Source of the DNA: Dipylidium caninum
Lineage: Eukaryota; Platyhelminthes; Cestoda; Cyclophyllidea; Dipylidiidae
Direction: 5' to 3'
Length of the DNA stretch: 30,419 nt
Assembly: GCA_017562135.1 (NCBI GenBank)
Contig: QEYB01000951.1
Span: forward strand, 1-30,419
Shown here: positions 1-11,464 of the stretch, in pieces
How the letters are laid out: the number at the start of each line of letters is the position of its first letter
How positions within the stretch are numbered: position 1 is the first letter of the stretch
The notes under the pieces: generated by a model
What the model was told of the DNA's origin: nothing
Seen by the model: only the letters and a program-made list of their open reading frames with translations
Databases searched by the model: none
Made by a program: the position numbers and the translations under genes

Positions 1-2752
1 AAATGCCGATTTCGTGCAATGGGTCATGTACGATGATTCGCATCATCAATTTTTGAAAAAGTGCAACCCTTAAAATGGATGAGGCCTCATTTGTTGATGA
101 CGTGTTTGGAGCACACGTGTCAGGGAAGGCGCGATTCAGTGAAGTAGCAAAGCTGAAACATCGGTTAGTCGGCAATGAATGAATTTAAGTCAAGGCTTAG
201 GAATAGGTATGGAAATTTGCTTGTCCGAAGATAGGCAATTCAAAGGCCACAGTTTATTCATGTACGCGAGTTTGTTTAATGAATTATGTCTATACGTACA
301 CGACTTCGGAACATAACGCCAGCAGCTTGTCAAACCGTCAACTATTTACTCCTCACTGAGAAATAAACTGACAAACTGTGTGACCTCATCTGAGGTTTTG
401 GGAAATTGGAATTGTGGCCTTACAGCAAAGTGTGATAACATGGCAAATGGAGAATGAGACAGATCATTTTCTCAAAGGTTTACCAAATGAACTTGTGTGA
501 TTTCCATCATCACATTGTCATCCTAACCCATTTGGCAAAACATTTGTCATACCGCCTTCCAACCCCGGCCGTCAGCCATCAACCAATCTTCACGACAGAA
601 CAAAAAGCATTGGTCCCGAAGTGTCGAGAGCCAATTAAAATGTCTTTTGCCTCTCTTTCGCCTTTCATCACCCTTGCTTTTGGCCGGCGATCGTGTGAAA
701 TGGCCACAGTTGCCTTTGATGCCTCACAGTCTACTCCGACCTGACATCCTTCGATGCCACTACACCTTCAGCTTCTCTTACTGGTTTGGAGAGATACTTT
801 GTCGACCTACAAGTGCATGACTTCTCAACCACCCACCAGGCCACGAGAGCTTGTGTCGTCTCCTGTGCGACACAGTTTGGTCTCGCGCGAAACACCACCT
901 CACGCTATCCAGCACCACGGCTTGCCAACGATTCGCTTGCAGGGAAAGTGCCACCTGCGGCTGCTTCGCGGTAGGGTGCGTGCTCCTCTCGAGGATGTGC
1001 AAAAGTTGGTTACTACGTAGTCCCAACTCGTATTTGATGGATTACGCGCTTGAAACCAACGGACAGGACGTGGGTTGGCACTTCTTGCCAGAACCAGTAT
1101 TCAGCATCGGAATTTCGATTCGAAGGTGTGCATTTCTGTATGTACGTGTGTGTTTGGTGCGTGCAACCGGTGTGCGTCTGTGCATGTCGTTTGACCATGA
1201 ATGCCTGTGTTCAGTGGCGCGTGTGTGTAGCGCGAGCCACAGTGAAGACTAATTCTACGTGAACTCTAAGTTTTCTGCTATACATTAATTGTTGATGTAG
1301 GAAATGAAGGGGTCAAGTAAACCAGTTTATTTGGTGTTCGATCAAGTCGACCCCGCTTTGGGATTCTAGTCCTCACTCGAACCCTCTTATAATCCACTTA
1401 TTACCCGCTCTCACATCACCCATGCCATTTGTTCTTATTTTATATCATTGCGTTGATATCATATAATCAATCACATATCCTCTCTAGTCATTGCAACAGG
1501 AGGCTTCATAGCCTTCTCATTCCTTGAATGCTTTCCTTCTTTGACTAATCCTTAGTGTTTCTCAACTCACCAGTAGGAGAGGGAAATAAGCCTACATTTC
1601 AGCGCCGATAACGCAGTCCGTGCCAAATGAGCTTTGAAAAAGTGTGTGACGCTGGTCAATTTGTAGGCATGCGACTCGGCTTCGTACAGTTCCCCGTCTA
1701 AGTGGCTATCGCAACCACGGACAACGTGAAGTCGATCAAATCGTCTTGGATTTTGCTTGCGTTTTGAACTTCACTGCTCACCGAGTCCTGTGCTTCGGCC
1801 GGTAGCCTGAAATTCCTTGCAAAAAGCGCATGCCACATTTGACAAAGTTGTTCATCATTGACATGCCTGAAAACGTGCACTGGCCATTCAATCGGAAAAC
1901 CCTTCTCCTTCATATCTCGTGCCTGCGATCATCAGTGCCTCTCCACTTATGCCTAACTTCTCGTCCTCGTCCCTCCAGTCGCTCAGACTCCACAGCGCCT
2001 AGGTGAGACGAAATGTGATGCAGTAACGGGAGCGCTGCATCAAACCATTGAGACCGCACCTGCTCAAGTATTACTCATGCCACATGACACGCGGTCACTG
2101 GCCCGCAGGCAAAGGCCATACAAAGGACTAATGCATGAACGGTTTTTGTTGGGTGGGGGATTGAAACACCCATGACGACTGATCAGAGCAAGTAAAAAGT
2201 GGGGAAGGAATGCATTTAACTTGACAGAGTGAATTTCATCCTTGGCGAAAGCTGTAAATCCTGTCCACAGGGCGACTTAATCGCGACTCTCTGCATGTTG
2301 CCAGAGTAAAACGAGGTGATGGCGAGGGTCTGCGCAAACAACTGTCTTGCCCGTCATGGCAGGATCCTTCTTCCCTTATCCTAGGGGAATCCAAATAGAC
2401 GCACTGTCATATAATTCGTGCTCATACTATGGCCAGTCAAAATATGTCAAGTAGAAGAAATTGACATTTGAAAAGCCACCAATGAATTTGAGATGGTGGG
2501 AGTGTCATGCTGCAATTCAATTGGACCACGGTGCTCACTCTCTCCAGCCCACTGTTTACGCTGTCGTTCGATGCGATTATAAACCACGGCGCGGTGATTA
2601 TTATTGCAACCTATATAAGAACTCTGAGTCATTTCAAAAAGTAGGCGGTCAGAAGCATTGATTCGCATTATTCATCTGAATTGCGCCGCCTCATTCGATA
2701 AGACCTGGATTTAAGTCCCCGATGCGTTTTTCAGTGTATACGAACACGGAAG
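1..2752 (-). repeat. Long arm repeat, copy 1 (right-arm orientation, truncated by window start)
   Basis: This block matches 11691-14125 in the same direction and 8781-6130 in reverse complement. The match is seen in long shared words, such as the run around 60-110 on either side of the motif gaggcct, the GT-rich stretch at 1135-1245 and the run at 2100-2350. It continues past the point where the right arm at 14125 stops, and ends near 2752, where it diverges from the outer edge of the left arm. After allowing for insertions private to the right arm, it is about 5% longer than its counterparts, mainly through scattered extra single bases. No open frame is kept between the copies. I read it as non-coding repeat DNA. 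Confidence 0.9.
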
Positions 2753-5604
2753 GGTGCTGCGGCGAGGAATATCTACCACGTAAATATGACGTTGACCAGC
2801 TTGAAATCGCGGAGAAATATCATTTAGCCCCACCCGTGCCAGGAAAGCTCAAAACCGTTGCCCAAACTGGCACCCGCTGGCCACTGTCAGACTGGCGATT
2901 ATCATGTTGAAAAAAATGTCAATCGAAATATTCGTCGCATACACCCAACGCCAGGTTGCAATGTCCTGTCAATTTCTAGACGCATATGCGTGAAGGGAAA
3001 TTGGCAAGGTGATCTTACCCATGTCCCGTAGTCGGCAATGAGATTCCAATGCCCCAATAAGCCAACAAGGCCAAGTAAGAGCGTCGACCCTCGCCCTTGT
3101 TGCTCTCTCGTCTCGAGAACTCAGAATACCCAAGGCGGCTGTTGTATCTCCCCTAGATTGGAGCAACTCCACTGAATATTCCTAGCAACGCCTTTGTCAT
3201 GATGATCATGGAAATGAATGTCACCACGAGGCAGCAAGCTAAAACGCAATGCTCCGCATCCCACGCTGATGCCACTCGCGACCACCATTCGGTGCGGTGA
3301 TTGGCAATACAGCGTTGCCGCTGCTCACAACGACGACGAACGAGATGAGTGAGAGTTTCTTGGGGAAGGGCATAACTGCCACGATTCCACGATAAACACA
3401 TGCAATAGCCCAGTATGCCTTGGTAAAAATAAACTTAGAAGAGAGGCCAAATTGCGGGCCTGTTATTTCTCCATGCAGACAAAGAAGAACTGATGAGGGC
3501 AAGCAGTGGTTGGGGCGTGAGGCGGACGTCTGAATGTCCAGGATTGTCTTGGGCTCCAAGAATTCGAGGATAATGGGAAAGTGGCCTTCTGGAGGCCCCA
3601 ACCACAGTCTACGTTCACCCAGACTGCGGCAGTGGTGTAGATTTTTTCTGCCAAGTCGGTCAACTTCTCGAGGCTCTGCTGGGGAGAAGTTCATAAAGGG
3701 CGTCGACGTGATGAAAAACGGAGGACGTTTATATTTCAAATCAGCGCAGTAACCTCGCCCGGAGGGGTGAGTTCTGTTGCAACGATAGACGGCCGATGGC
3801 GAGTGTTTTTGTCTCTAGAGGTTGTGCACTTGGAGGAGGCAAACGTCCGCCTCGCAAGTTAATCACCATTACGCAGTTGTCCCTCGTCTCTCCACTTTCC
3901 CACCAGGACTTGCAGAAGAGGAAAATCCTCAGCTCTTCTTGCGTTCACCCTGTCCGCGGTCATTCACCTCATCGAGCTGCCACCATCACACACAGTTTTC
4001 ACGTGTCCTGCCTCCTTTCTCCTCGTCCTCACCAGTCTCCTGGGATCTGTTCTGGTCATATGTGTGGTTGGTAGGAAGTGGTTCTCGCCTCCGTCAGAGG
4101 AAAACTCAAATGTGGACAAATCACATGACCATGAAGACGTTTGACAGGTTTGCTAGCGCTGCATCAACATTCTATCCACATGGGCCCGCGTCATCATTGC
4201 GCTATCAGCGATTCTCAGCCTTGGCGACTGAGGAAGGCTGCAGAGTCACTTGCTAATGCCTCTTATGGTGCCATCAAAACTCCCATTCACGTGAACAGTG
4301 CAACTCGGGACCACCTGGACTTGTCTCAACCTCATCGGACGCGTTTCCTCCCTGCTGCGTCCCCTTCATGTCGTGCAGTCGGCGATGTGTGTATGAGAAA
4401 CGAGGAGAACCCGCTCGGTCTCCCGGCTTGTTGATGCGTCAGATTGGAAATCTTGTGGAGGCAGTCGCTGCAGGAGTCCACTTTCGTCTGGTGTCAGGTG
4501 AGGATTCAGATCGACTAGCGGATGCATTCCCATGTGAAGTCCCAAACGAAATGTGCCCTCGAAACTGCCTCTGGCTGTCCAACAGTCACAGACCTACAAG
4601 AGGTATGCTTCGACGTTGGAAGGTGAGAGTGGAAACCCATCCGCGACCTTCGGAGGGCATATTTCGGTGCAGGACATTAACTCGCCCCTCCAATGGCAAG
4701 GCAGCCTTGAGGGGCAGGGGACCAGAGCTACTGCGACGTGCTGGCGTGGTGTGAAGGTTGCATGAAATGCCTTCTTCGGACGATTCCGCAACTGTGCATA
4801 CTCATGCCAACCAGTGATCGCGAAGCTTCGACGTGGCGCGGCGCACGAGCGCTAACGCTGCAATGCCCCCCTTTAAGGATTGCCAGCGGTCGACAAGATG
4901 GTGATGAATGTGATCATTGTTCCTTGCATTCTCCTGCCAACAACCATAGCAATTCTTCCACTTGCGCCCGAAGGTATCCACAGAATGGATCAAAGAGGTT
5001 TTTGTTCCCCCTTTGGGGAAACTGAACGTTTCCCTTGTTCCACTGCGCATCAGCATGTATTCAGAAAATCCTAACCACAATGCGTCGTCGCAGCCGCCAA
5101 CACGCTTCCCGCTGAGTCTTCGAGCCTTACTGTGGGGTCGTGATGAGATGAATGTGGTTTAACGCGACAGGGCCCCAGTCGGTGAGCGATGGTTCCATTT
5201 CGTGGAAAATGCAAGTACGCTGTGCATTTACATTACCAGAACAATGTGTTCCCGCATGTCATGTCAGTAGGCGCGGGTGTGTCTCCATTTCGTCTGAAGG
5301 ACGGACGTTCTGCGTAGAAGCGATCCTGGAGCACTTCGAGGTAATAAAGAGTTTTGTAATGCAGCGGAATGTTTGTCAGACGCCAAACGCGTGAGGAGTA
5401 GGCCGATAGCCCAAATGGGAGTCTACGCCCGGATCACTGTGTGAAAACGTAGAAAATGACGGGGATTCACACACTTCACACATCGACTCTCGGTAACTTG
5501 ACGGAGGTAACCGGCCTAAGGTGGCTGTGGACATGGAAAAAAATAGTGTGTTCAGCCAAACACCTTACTGAATGATTGAGGCAATGATTAAGGCGGCATT
5601 AAAA
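2753..5604. other. Unique stretch without a supported gene
   Basis: I found no second copy of this stretch in the window. It carries several overlapping open frames, the longest being 166 codons on the minus strand (3739-3239). That frame has two hydrophobic runs near its C-terminal half, and another hydrophobic run lies in a different minus frame at about 3255-3160. A multi-exon membrane protein is therefore imaginable. However, an open frame of this length is expected about once by chance in 30 kb at this base composition, and I recognise no domain. Nothing else stands out. Confidence 0.4.
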
Positions 5605-5770
5605 ATTGTGCTGTAAGCCGCATTCCATTTTCCAATCCTCAGATCAGATCAGACCCAGTGGTCATATTTTCTCTGTGAGGAGTCAATAGTTGCCGGTTTA
5701 ATAGCTGCCTAGGTTAAATCGCCGTGGTGTTCGAGAGAATAGCTGCAAACTAAACTCTCACACTGGGAGA
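5605..5770 (+). repeat. Diverged fragment of the long arm
   Basis: The segment resembles 8365-8535 of the left arm. Shared features, in the same order, are the cattccattt run, the cagatcag repeats, the ctgtgaggag / ctcagtgagga motif, the aatagttg motif and the agctgc motif. Identity is clearly lower than between the main copies. It sits about 330 bp before the left arm of the 6-14 kb element, in the same direction, so it may be a remnant of an older copy or part of a degraded tandem duplication. Confidence 0.65.
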
Positions 5771-6097
5771 AAAAGAGGCATTTGAGGGCTTATTTTGGAC
5801 AGGACAAATGAACAACGCCTATTAACGGGTGGTTAGCTGCACCTGAACACTGGCAGCAGCCTCGTCAAGAGATAACTCGCGTCTCTTTCCTACCCCCAGC
5901 TGCGAACCCCCACACTCGCCTGCAACCGAGCAGCGGGGACTTCGCCCCATTTCAACAAGTCGCGATTAATACTCACCGATTTCTACTTTGGTAAACATGG
6001 CAACAATCTCTCGGGGATACATTCGCCCAATTTAGAAGATTCCTGTACCCGCTGTCAAACACCTCGTGGACGAGTTTTTCGTCTATGCGATTATGAA
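5771..6097. other. Spacer before the left arm
   Basis: No gene is visible. The stretch separates the diverged arm fragment from the left arm. Its last bases (ttggtccaacgatg) are also present at 23846-23862, so the homology between the two left arms begins at this edge. Confidence 0.4.
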
Positions 6098-6114
6098 TAA
6101 TTGGTCCAACGATG

Positions 6115-6480
6115 TTTAGTGATATCGCGCCCTTCCGTGTTCGTATACACTGAAAACCATCGAAGCAATCCAGTCTTATCGAATGAGGCGGCGCAATTTC
6201 AGATGAAATAAAGGCGAATCAATGCTTCCTGACCCATTGAATGAACTCGAGATTTGCAATAATAATCCCCGCGCCGTGTTTATAAACGCATCGAACGACA
6301 GCGTTAAACAGTGGGCTGGAGAGAGTGAGCACCGTGATCCAATCGAATGTGCAGCATGGGACACTCCACATCTCAAATTCATTGGTGGCTTTTCAAATGT
6401 CAATTTCTCTACTTGTCAATAACATTTTGACTGGCCATAGTATGAGCACGATTTATATGACAGTGCGTCTATTTGATTCC
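6115..6480 (+). repeat. Outer direct sub-repeat of the arm
   Basis: This part resembles 8645-8970, at the inner end of the same arm, in the same direction. Both start with gatatcgcgcc and both hold, in order, a gcgaatcaat motif, gacccattg followed by gaactcg, an ataat run, gagagtgagcacc / gagagtgaacacc, a gacactc motif, a ttgtcat/ttgtcaa motif and tatgagca. Identity by eye is roughly 65-75%. The arm is thus flanked by related direct repeats, in the manner of an old LTR-like unit or an ancient tandem duplication. Confidence 0.7.
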
Positions 6481-8644
6481 CTTAGGATAAGGAGAAGAGG
6501 ATCCTGCCATGACGGGAAGACAGTTGGTTGCGCAGACCCTCGCCATCACCCTCGTTTTTACCTGGCCACATGCAGAGAGCTCTCGTCGTGTCGCCGAGGA
6601 AACACAGCTTCGCCAAGGATAAATTCACTCTCTGTCAAGTTAAATGCATTCCTTCCCGATTTTCACTTGCTCTGATCAGTCGTCATGGGTGTTTTCATCC
6701 CCACCCAACAAAAAAACCGTTCATGCATTAGTCGTTATGTATGCTTTGCTGCGGGCAGTGACCGCACAGTGTCATATTGAATGAGTTCTGACAGGTGCGT
6801 CTTCATGGTTGACAGCGCGTTAATGCACTCAACTCGCCAGTCGTCTCACCGAGGCGCTGTTGGAAGTCTGAGCGACTGGAGGGACGAGAAAGTGGCAATA
6901 AGTGGGAGAGGCACTGATGATCGCAGGCGACGAGATATGAAACGAAGAAGGTTTTCCGATTAAAAATGGCCACTCAACGTTTCAGGCAGTGTCAATGATG
7001 AACACTTGTCAATGACATCGCTTTGCAGGACATTTCAGCTACCCGAATGCACAGGACTCGGTTGATGCAGTGAAGTTCAAACGCAGCAAATCCACAGACG
7101 ATTTGATATCGACTTCACGTTGTCGTGGTGACGATAAAGCCACTTAGACGGAACTGTACGAGCCGAGTCGCATGCCTACAAATGACCAGGTCACACACCT
7201 TTTCAGCTTCACTTGCACGGAATGCGTCTATCGGCGCTGAATGTGGCTTATTTCCCTCTCCTACTGGTGAGTTGAGACACTAGGATTTAGTCAAAGAGGA
7301 AAGCATTCAAGAATGAGAAGCCCTATGAAGCTCCTGTTGCAATGACTAGAGAGGATATGTTTGATTGATTATGATATCAACGCAATGATATAAATAAGAA
7401 TCAAATGGCATGGGTGATGTGAGGGCGTAAAGTGGAATTAAGAGGTCGAGTGAGGACTAGAAATCCAAGCCGGGTCGACTTGATCGGGACACCAAATAAA
7501 CTGGTTTACTTGACCCCCCTTCTTTCCTACAATCACAAACATTTAATGTATAGCAGAAAACTTAGAGTCACGTAGAATTAGCTATCAACTGTGGCGCGCT
7601 AACCACACGTAGCACAGACACAGGCATTCAAGTCACACGAATGCACAGACGCACACGCGTGTGCACGCACTTTCAAACAAACACGTACATACAGAAATGC
7701 ACACCTTCGAAATCGAAATTTCCGTGTGAAATACTGTTCTGGCAGAAGTGCCAACCCACGTCTGTCCGTATGGTTCAAGCGTGTAATCCATCAAATCGAC
7801 GTGGGACACGAAGTAACCAACTGCACATCCTCGAGAGGAGCACGCACCTACCGCGAAGCACCGCAGGTGCACTTTCCCTGCAAGCGCCAATGTTGGCAGC
7901 CGTGGTGACTGGATACGTGAGGTGGTGTTTTCGCGCGAGACAAACTGGTCACGGAGAACGACAGCTCTCGTGGCCTGGTGGGTGGTTGAGAAGTCATGCA
8001 CTTGTAGGTCGACAATTATCTCTCCAAACCAGTAAGAGAAGGCTGAAGTGTAGTGGCATCGAAGGATGTCAGGTCGGAGTAAGATGTGAGGCATCAAAGG
8101 GCAACTGTGGCCATTTCACACGTCGCCGGCCAAAGCAAGGGTGATTGAAAGGCGAAGAGAGGCAAAGACAAAAGTGCTCTCCACACTCGGACCAATGCTG
8201 TTTGTCCAGTCGTGAAGATTGGTTGTGATGCTGACGGCGGGATGGAAGGCGGTATGACAAATGTTTTGCAAATGGGTAGGATGACAAGGTGATTGATGGA
8301 AAATCACACAGTTCATTTGGTAACCTTTGAGAAAATCGTGTTGTCTCATTCTCCATTTGCCATATTATCACACTTGCTGCAAGGCCACATTCCATTTCCC
8401 AATCATCAGATCAGGTCAGACAGTCGTCAGTTATTTCTCAGTGAGGAAGTAAATAGTTGACGGTTTGACAGCTGCTTGGCGTTTGTTCCGAAGTCGTGTA
8501 CGTATAGAATAATCATTAAATAAACTCGCGTACATGAATAAACTGTGGCCTTTGATGGCCTATCTCGGACAGCAAACTTTCATACCTTTCCTAAGCCTTG
8601 ACTTAAATCATTCATTGCCGCCTTAACCGATTGTTTCTGCGCTA

Positions 8645-8970
8645 CTCACTGATATCGCGCCTTCCCCTGACGTGTGCTCCAAACACTCATCAACAACTTA
8701 GGCCTCATCCATTTAAGAGGTGCACTTCAAATGAATGATGCGAATCAATCGTACATGACCCATTGCACGAACTCGGCATTTAAAATGATATTCGCCCACT
8801 GTAATAATGATCGCATCCAACAGCAGGAGAGTGAACACCGAGGCCCAATCAGATTGGTGCGTGACACTCGACAACTCGAATTGAGAGGTTGCTTTTGAGA
8901 TGTCATCTTCGTCACTTGTCATGATTTGATTGAATGAACATGGTATGAGCATATGATATCAGTACATAGT
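8645..8970 (+). repeat. Inner direct sub-repeat of the arm
   Basis: This is the partner of 6115-6480. Its own inverted copy in the right arm is 11500-11830. It ends just outside the core boundary motif around ctccctcagggacc. No primer-binding site, polypurine tract or coding domain of a retrotransposon is visible between the two sub-repeats. Confidence 0.7.
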
Positions 8971-9006
8971 CTCCCTCAGGGACCGAAAAACGGCGAAAGA
9001 CGCGGC

Positions 9007-9655
9007 GTCGAGGCCGTCACCAAGACCATCGCCCACCTCGTCCACACTGGCTATAAGGCGTTTGTGCATCAAATGGCCTTATTTCAATGAAGATTGGCGT
9101 GGCGACGACACCATCGTCTCGTGGAGTTCGGATTGTCAAGGGGTCTCGCAGTCAAAAATGCAATTCGAATGCTTTGTAGAGGGACGTAATTTGAGCTCCA
9201 CACGCTGTTGCATTGACTCGGGTCCCTCGCAGCATGTTACCCATCCTCTCAACTTGCATGCCTCGCCTCGCCTCGCCTCTAACTGAGAACATCTTACAAA
9301 ACCTCGCACCTTCCACCTTCAATTCTCCCCTTTGTATCGTCTGTTTTGCTTCCGGATACGAAAGATACCAGGCAGCGTGAAGAGTGGCGACACGATTTCA
9401 CCGCTCTCTTCAACCTTCCTGCAAGATGTAAGCAGACGTACACGGAGAAGAACGCCTTCGTCATCAGTCACGTCTTCATCCTCGTCGACGCAAAGGTGCA
9501 GTCCAACAATGTGCTGCGCATCAACCGGGTGAAGCAGCTGCACGCCGAGGTGAGGTCCACACACGTGAAGGTTCCTCATGACTCTGAGAAAGTGCGTGCA
9601 CTGGTGGGAAAGTGGCATACGTGCCTATCTCCTCCGTTTCGCCTGTAACCACGGC
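9007..9655 (+). pseudogene. A and B exon-like modules, degraded copy in core
   Basis: The A part (9007-9205) reads as a protein-like frame that starts with VEAVTKTIAHLVHTG, but needs a one-base shift to continue as IKWPYFNEDWRGDD and then KMQFECFVEG. The B part (9432-9655) lies in a 100-codon open frame (9346-9648) with the conserved signature KNAFVI followed by VLRINRVKQLHAEV. The frame break in A and the lack of a clear GT donor after it mean this copy probably makes no full protein. The family could not be identified. Other copies of B are inverted at 10895-10672 in the same core. Confidence 0.5.
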
Positions 9656-10436
9656 TAAATTATATACCATTTCGGATGGAGACGATTGACATTGCTTCAA
9701 TCAGCAATTGAAGAGAGTCATACAGTCGCTGCATCCTCACCTGCCCTCAACACTTCCATGCCGAGCAGTCATGACAGGCAAGACGAGGAAACAGACGGCG
9801 CCGTCGACCATCCTTCTGCTCCGCCCCTTTGCCCCTCAAACGTGGTGTGGTCGGCGAATGGGAGAGGAGGGAGGCAAGGTGGAGAGAGCGTTGTGAGCAT
9901 GGACTTCCCCACAGTCCACTCATACGACTGCGAATGCGCCACTACCACCCACTCGTCTGTCTCCACGCCGCTTCAGCTCAACTCTCACTCCCTTCTTCCG
10001 CCATTGTCTCACCTACCGCGCATGTGCTCAATTGCGAGGAGGAAGTGTGTTTGAGGCAAAACTCCCGGCCTGTCAGACCGTGTTTGCTGGGACAGCCCCA
10101 CAAGTCCACGTGATGGTGGCTATCAGCTAGGCCACTCGCCGTTCGCTCCCACCACACCTCCCAACACTGTAAGTTGTTATTTTCTGCTTCTAGGCCGCGT
10201 GCACAACCGATTTGCGACGGTTTCTGCCTGGAGGAGATGTCTCAAGAAACCGCTTCAGCGCCTCGTAAACACCCCAAGTGCCTTCGTGCCATCGCTCGAG
10301 CTCAGCCTGACATTTACCTGCCTGTTTCTCCTTGGTCACGTGGATTAACCTGCAGGCCCCTTGCCTCTCCGTGATAATTTGTCGCCAGAACGGAACCTCA
10401 ACAACCATTCCACACACTCCCGCCTCATCTCATGCA

Positions 10437-10510
10437 AAGCCGAGTCTACTCTCCTCTCCTCTTCCCCTCCTTCCCTCCTCGCCTCCTCGCCGCCCCCCCC
10501 CACATACTCC
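10437..10510. repeat. Pyrimidine-rich tract
   Basis: Nearly all bases on the plus strand are C or T, ending in a run of nine or ten Cs before acatactcc. Related tracts are at 20998-21052 and 29058-29150. Such homopyrimidine runs can adopt triplex structures and are prone to sequencing and replication slippage. Confidence 0.7.
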
Positions 10511-10638
10511 ACCACCCTCGTCCACTACGTCTGGCCACTGCGCTCATCTACCATTTGCTAGTTAGGAACAAAAGAGAGGCAGTAGAGGAACAAGGAAAGG
10601 AGGAGCGTAAACACGCCACACGCGTTTGTCTATGGCCT

Positions 10639-10935
10639 TCATCCAAAAATGTATATATTTTTGCCGCGATAACAGGCGAAACGGAGAAGGTAGGCACGTA
10701 TGCCACTCTCCCCCACTGCGCACAATTTATCGCTGTCCCGAAGAATCGTCACGTGTTTGGACTTCACCTCGGCGTGAACCTGCTTCACACGGTTGATGCG
10801 GAGGACGTCGTTGTGCTGCACCTTCGCGCCGACGAGGATGCTGAGAGTGGCGATAACGAAGGCGTTCTTCTCCGTGTGCCTTCCCTTAACTCTTGCGGGA
10901 TGCAGAAGAAGACTTTGAAGCCTCAGGTCAAGTTA
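10639..10935 (-). pseudogene. B exon-like module, inverted copy in core
   Basis: On the minus strand one frame stays open for about 99 codons, from roughly 10935 down to a stop at 10639. It contains KNAFVIATLSILV, then VLRINRVKQVHAEV, then a stretch ending RDSDKL. Compared with the plus-strand B copy at 9432-9655, the best-conserved 41 codons align with no indel. Sixteen codons differ, of which I count 5 synonymous and 11 amino-acid changing. The lack of indels hints at past coding constraint, while the high share of replacement changes argues against strong constraint now. No A module is attached on this strand. Confidence 0.45.
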
Positions 10936-11464
10936 ATCTCAAACTAACTGCCACTCTGACTGCAGAAGGTCGATTCTAAGTTGAAAACCCCCTTGCTTCC
11001 TGATCCTGGCTACCTTCTAACTCGTCCGCCACTACGTCACAACATCCCTCCTGAGTGTGGCTGTTGAAGATCCTGTGTGCACTTGAATTTAGCTTGGTGA
11101 GTTGCCTTTCGTGTCAGCGACTTGCATGCAGGCAAAGTGTTTGACTACGGGTCGGGTAAAGTGCATTGCCTCGAGCAGGTGTGGCGACGAAGAGGCACCA
11201 GTCAAGGGCTGCAGACCTGGTGTTTGTTTAAGGAGGTGTTGGCCGAAGCGGAGCTTCATGACACTCGGACTCTTGGCGGTAATCGTCCACTCGGCACTTT
11301 CCAGGCCTCCTCCCGATTCTCTCGGAAGTTGTGCCTGTCAATTCTCTACTGAGTAGAGAAATGAATTTCCCATGATCTGCACTCGACAGACATGCCTTAA
11401 CTTTCACATTCACAGGCTACTTGTAACGCAGTGAGTAAAACATGGTGGATCGGTGATTATAACG
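10906..11464. other. Core tail, shared only with the end of the window
   Basis: The stretch matches 29680-30338 and nothing else here. On the minus strand one frame is open for about 83 codons (roughly 11340 to 11089) without an early methionine. In the second copy this region carries extra bases, including an A-rich block at 30018-30042, so the frame cannot be tested by comparison. I do not call a gene. Confidence 0.4.

Larger units (their letters stand above)
6098..9006 (+). repeat. Long arm repeat, copy 2 left arm
   Basis: This arm is the inverted partner of 11465-14125. Near the core the two arms are almost identical: the run 8740-9006 differs from the reverse complement of 11465-11735 by only a few single-base changes, mostly indels. 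The same sequence recurs in direct orientation at 23848-27455. The outer edge is shared with that copy, which suggests a real repeat boundary. Open frames in the arm (for example minus 8097-7633, 154 codons) are not kept in the other copies because of non-triplet indels. No coding function is claimed. Confidence 0.92.
9007..11464. repeat. Core of the inverted-repeat element (copy 2)
   Basis: The core lies between the two arms, whose inner ends meet it at cgcggc (9001) and gccgcg (11465). Unlike the arms it is not palindromic overall. Its order is: A module (9007-9205), B module (9432-9655), a segment shared with 19543-20076 (9690-10225), a segment shared with 20772-21490 (10229-10905) that ends in an inverted B module, and a tail (10906-11464) found elsewhere only at 29680-30338. 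The whole core recurs at 27456-30338. Confidence 0.85.

Noticed and set aside
3239..3739. 166-codon minus-strand frame with hydrophobic runs
   Set aside because: About one such frame is expected by chance in 30 kb at this composition. No family motif was recognised and there is no convincing splice structure.
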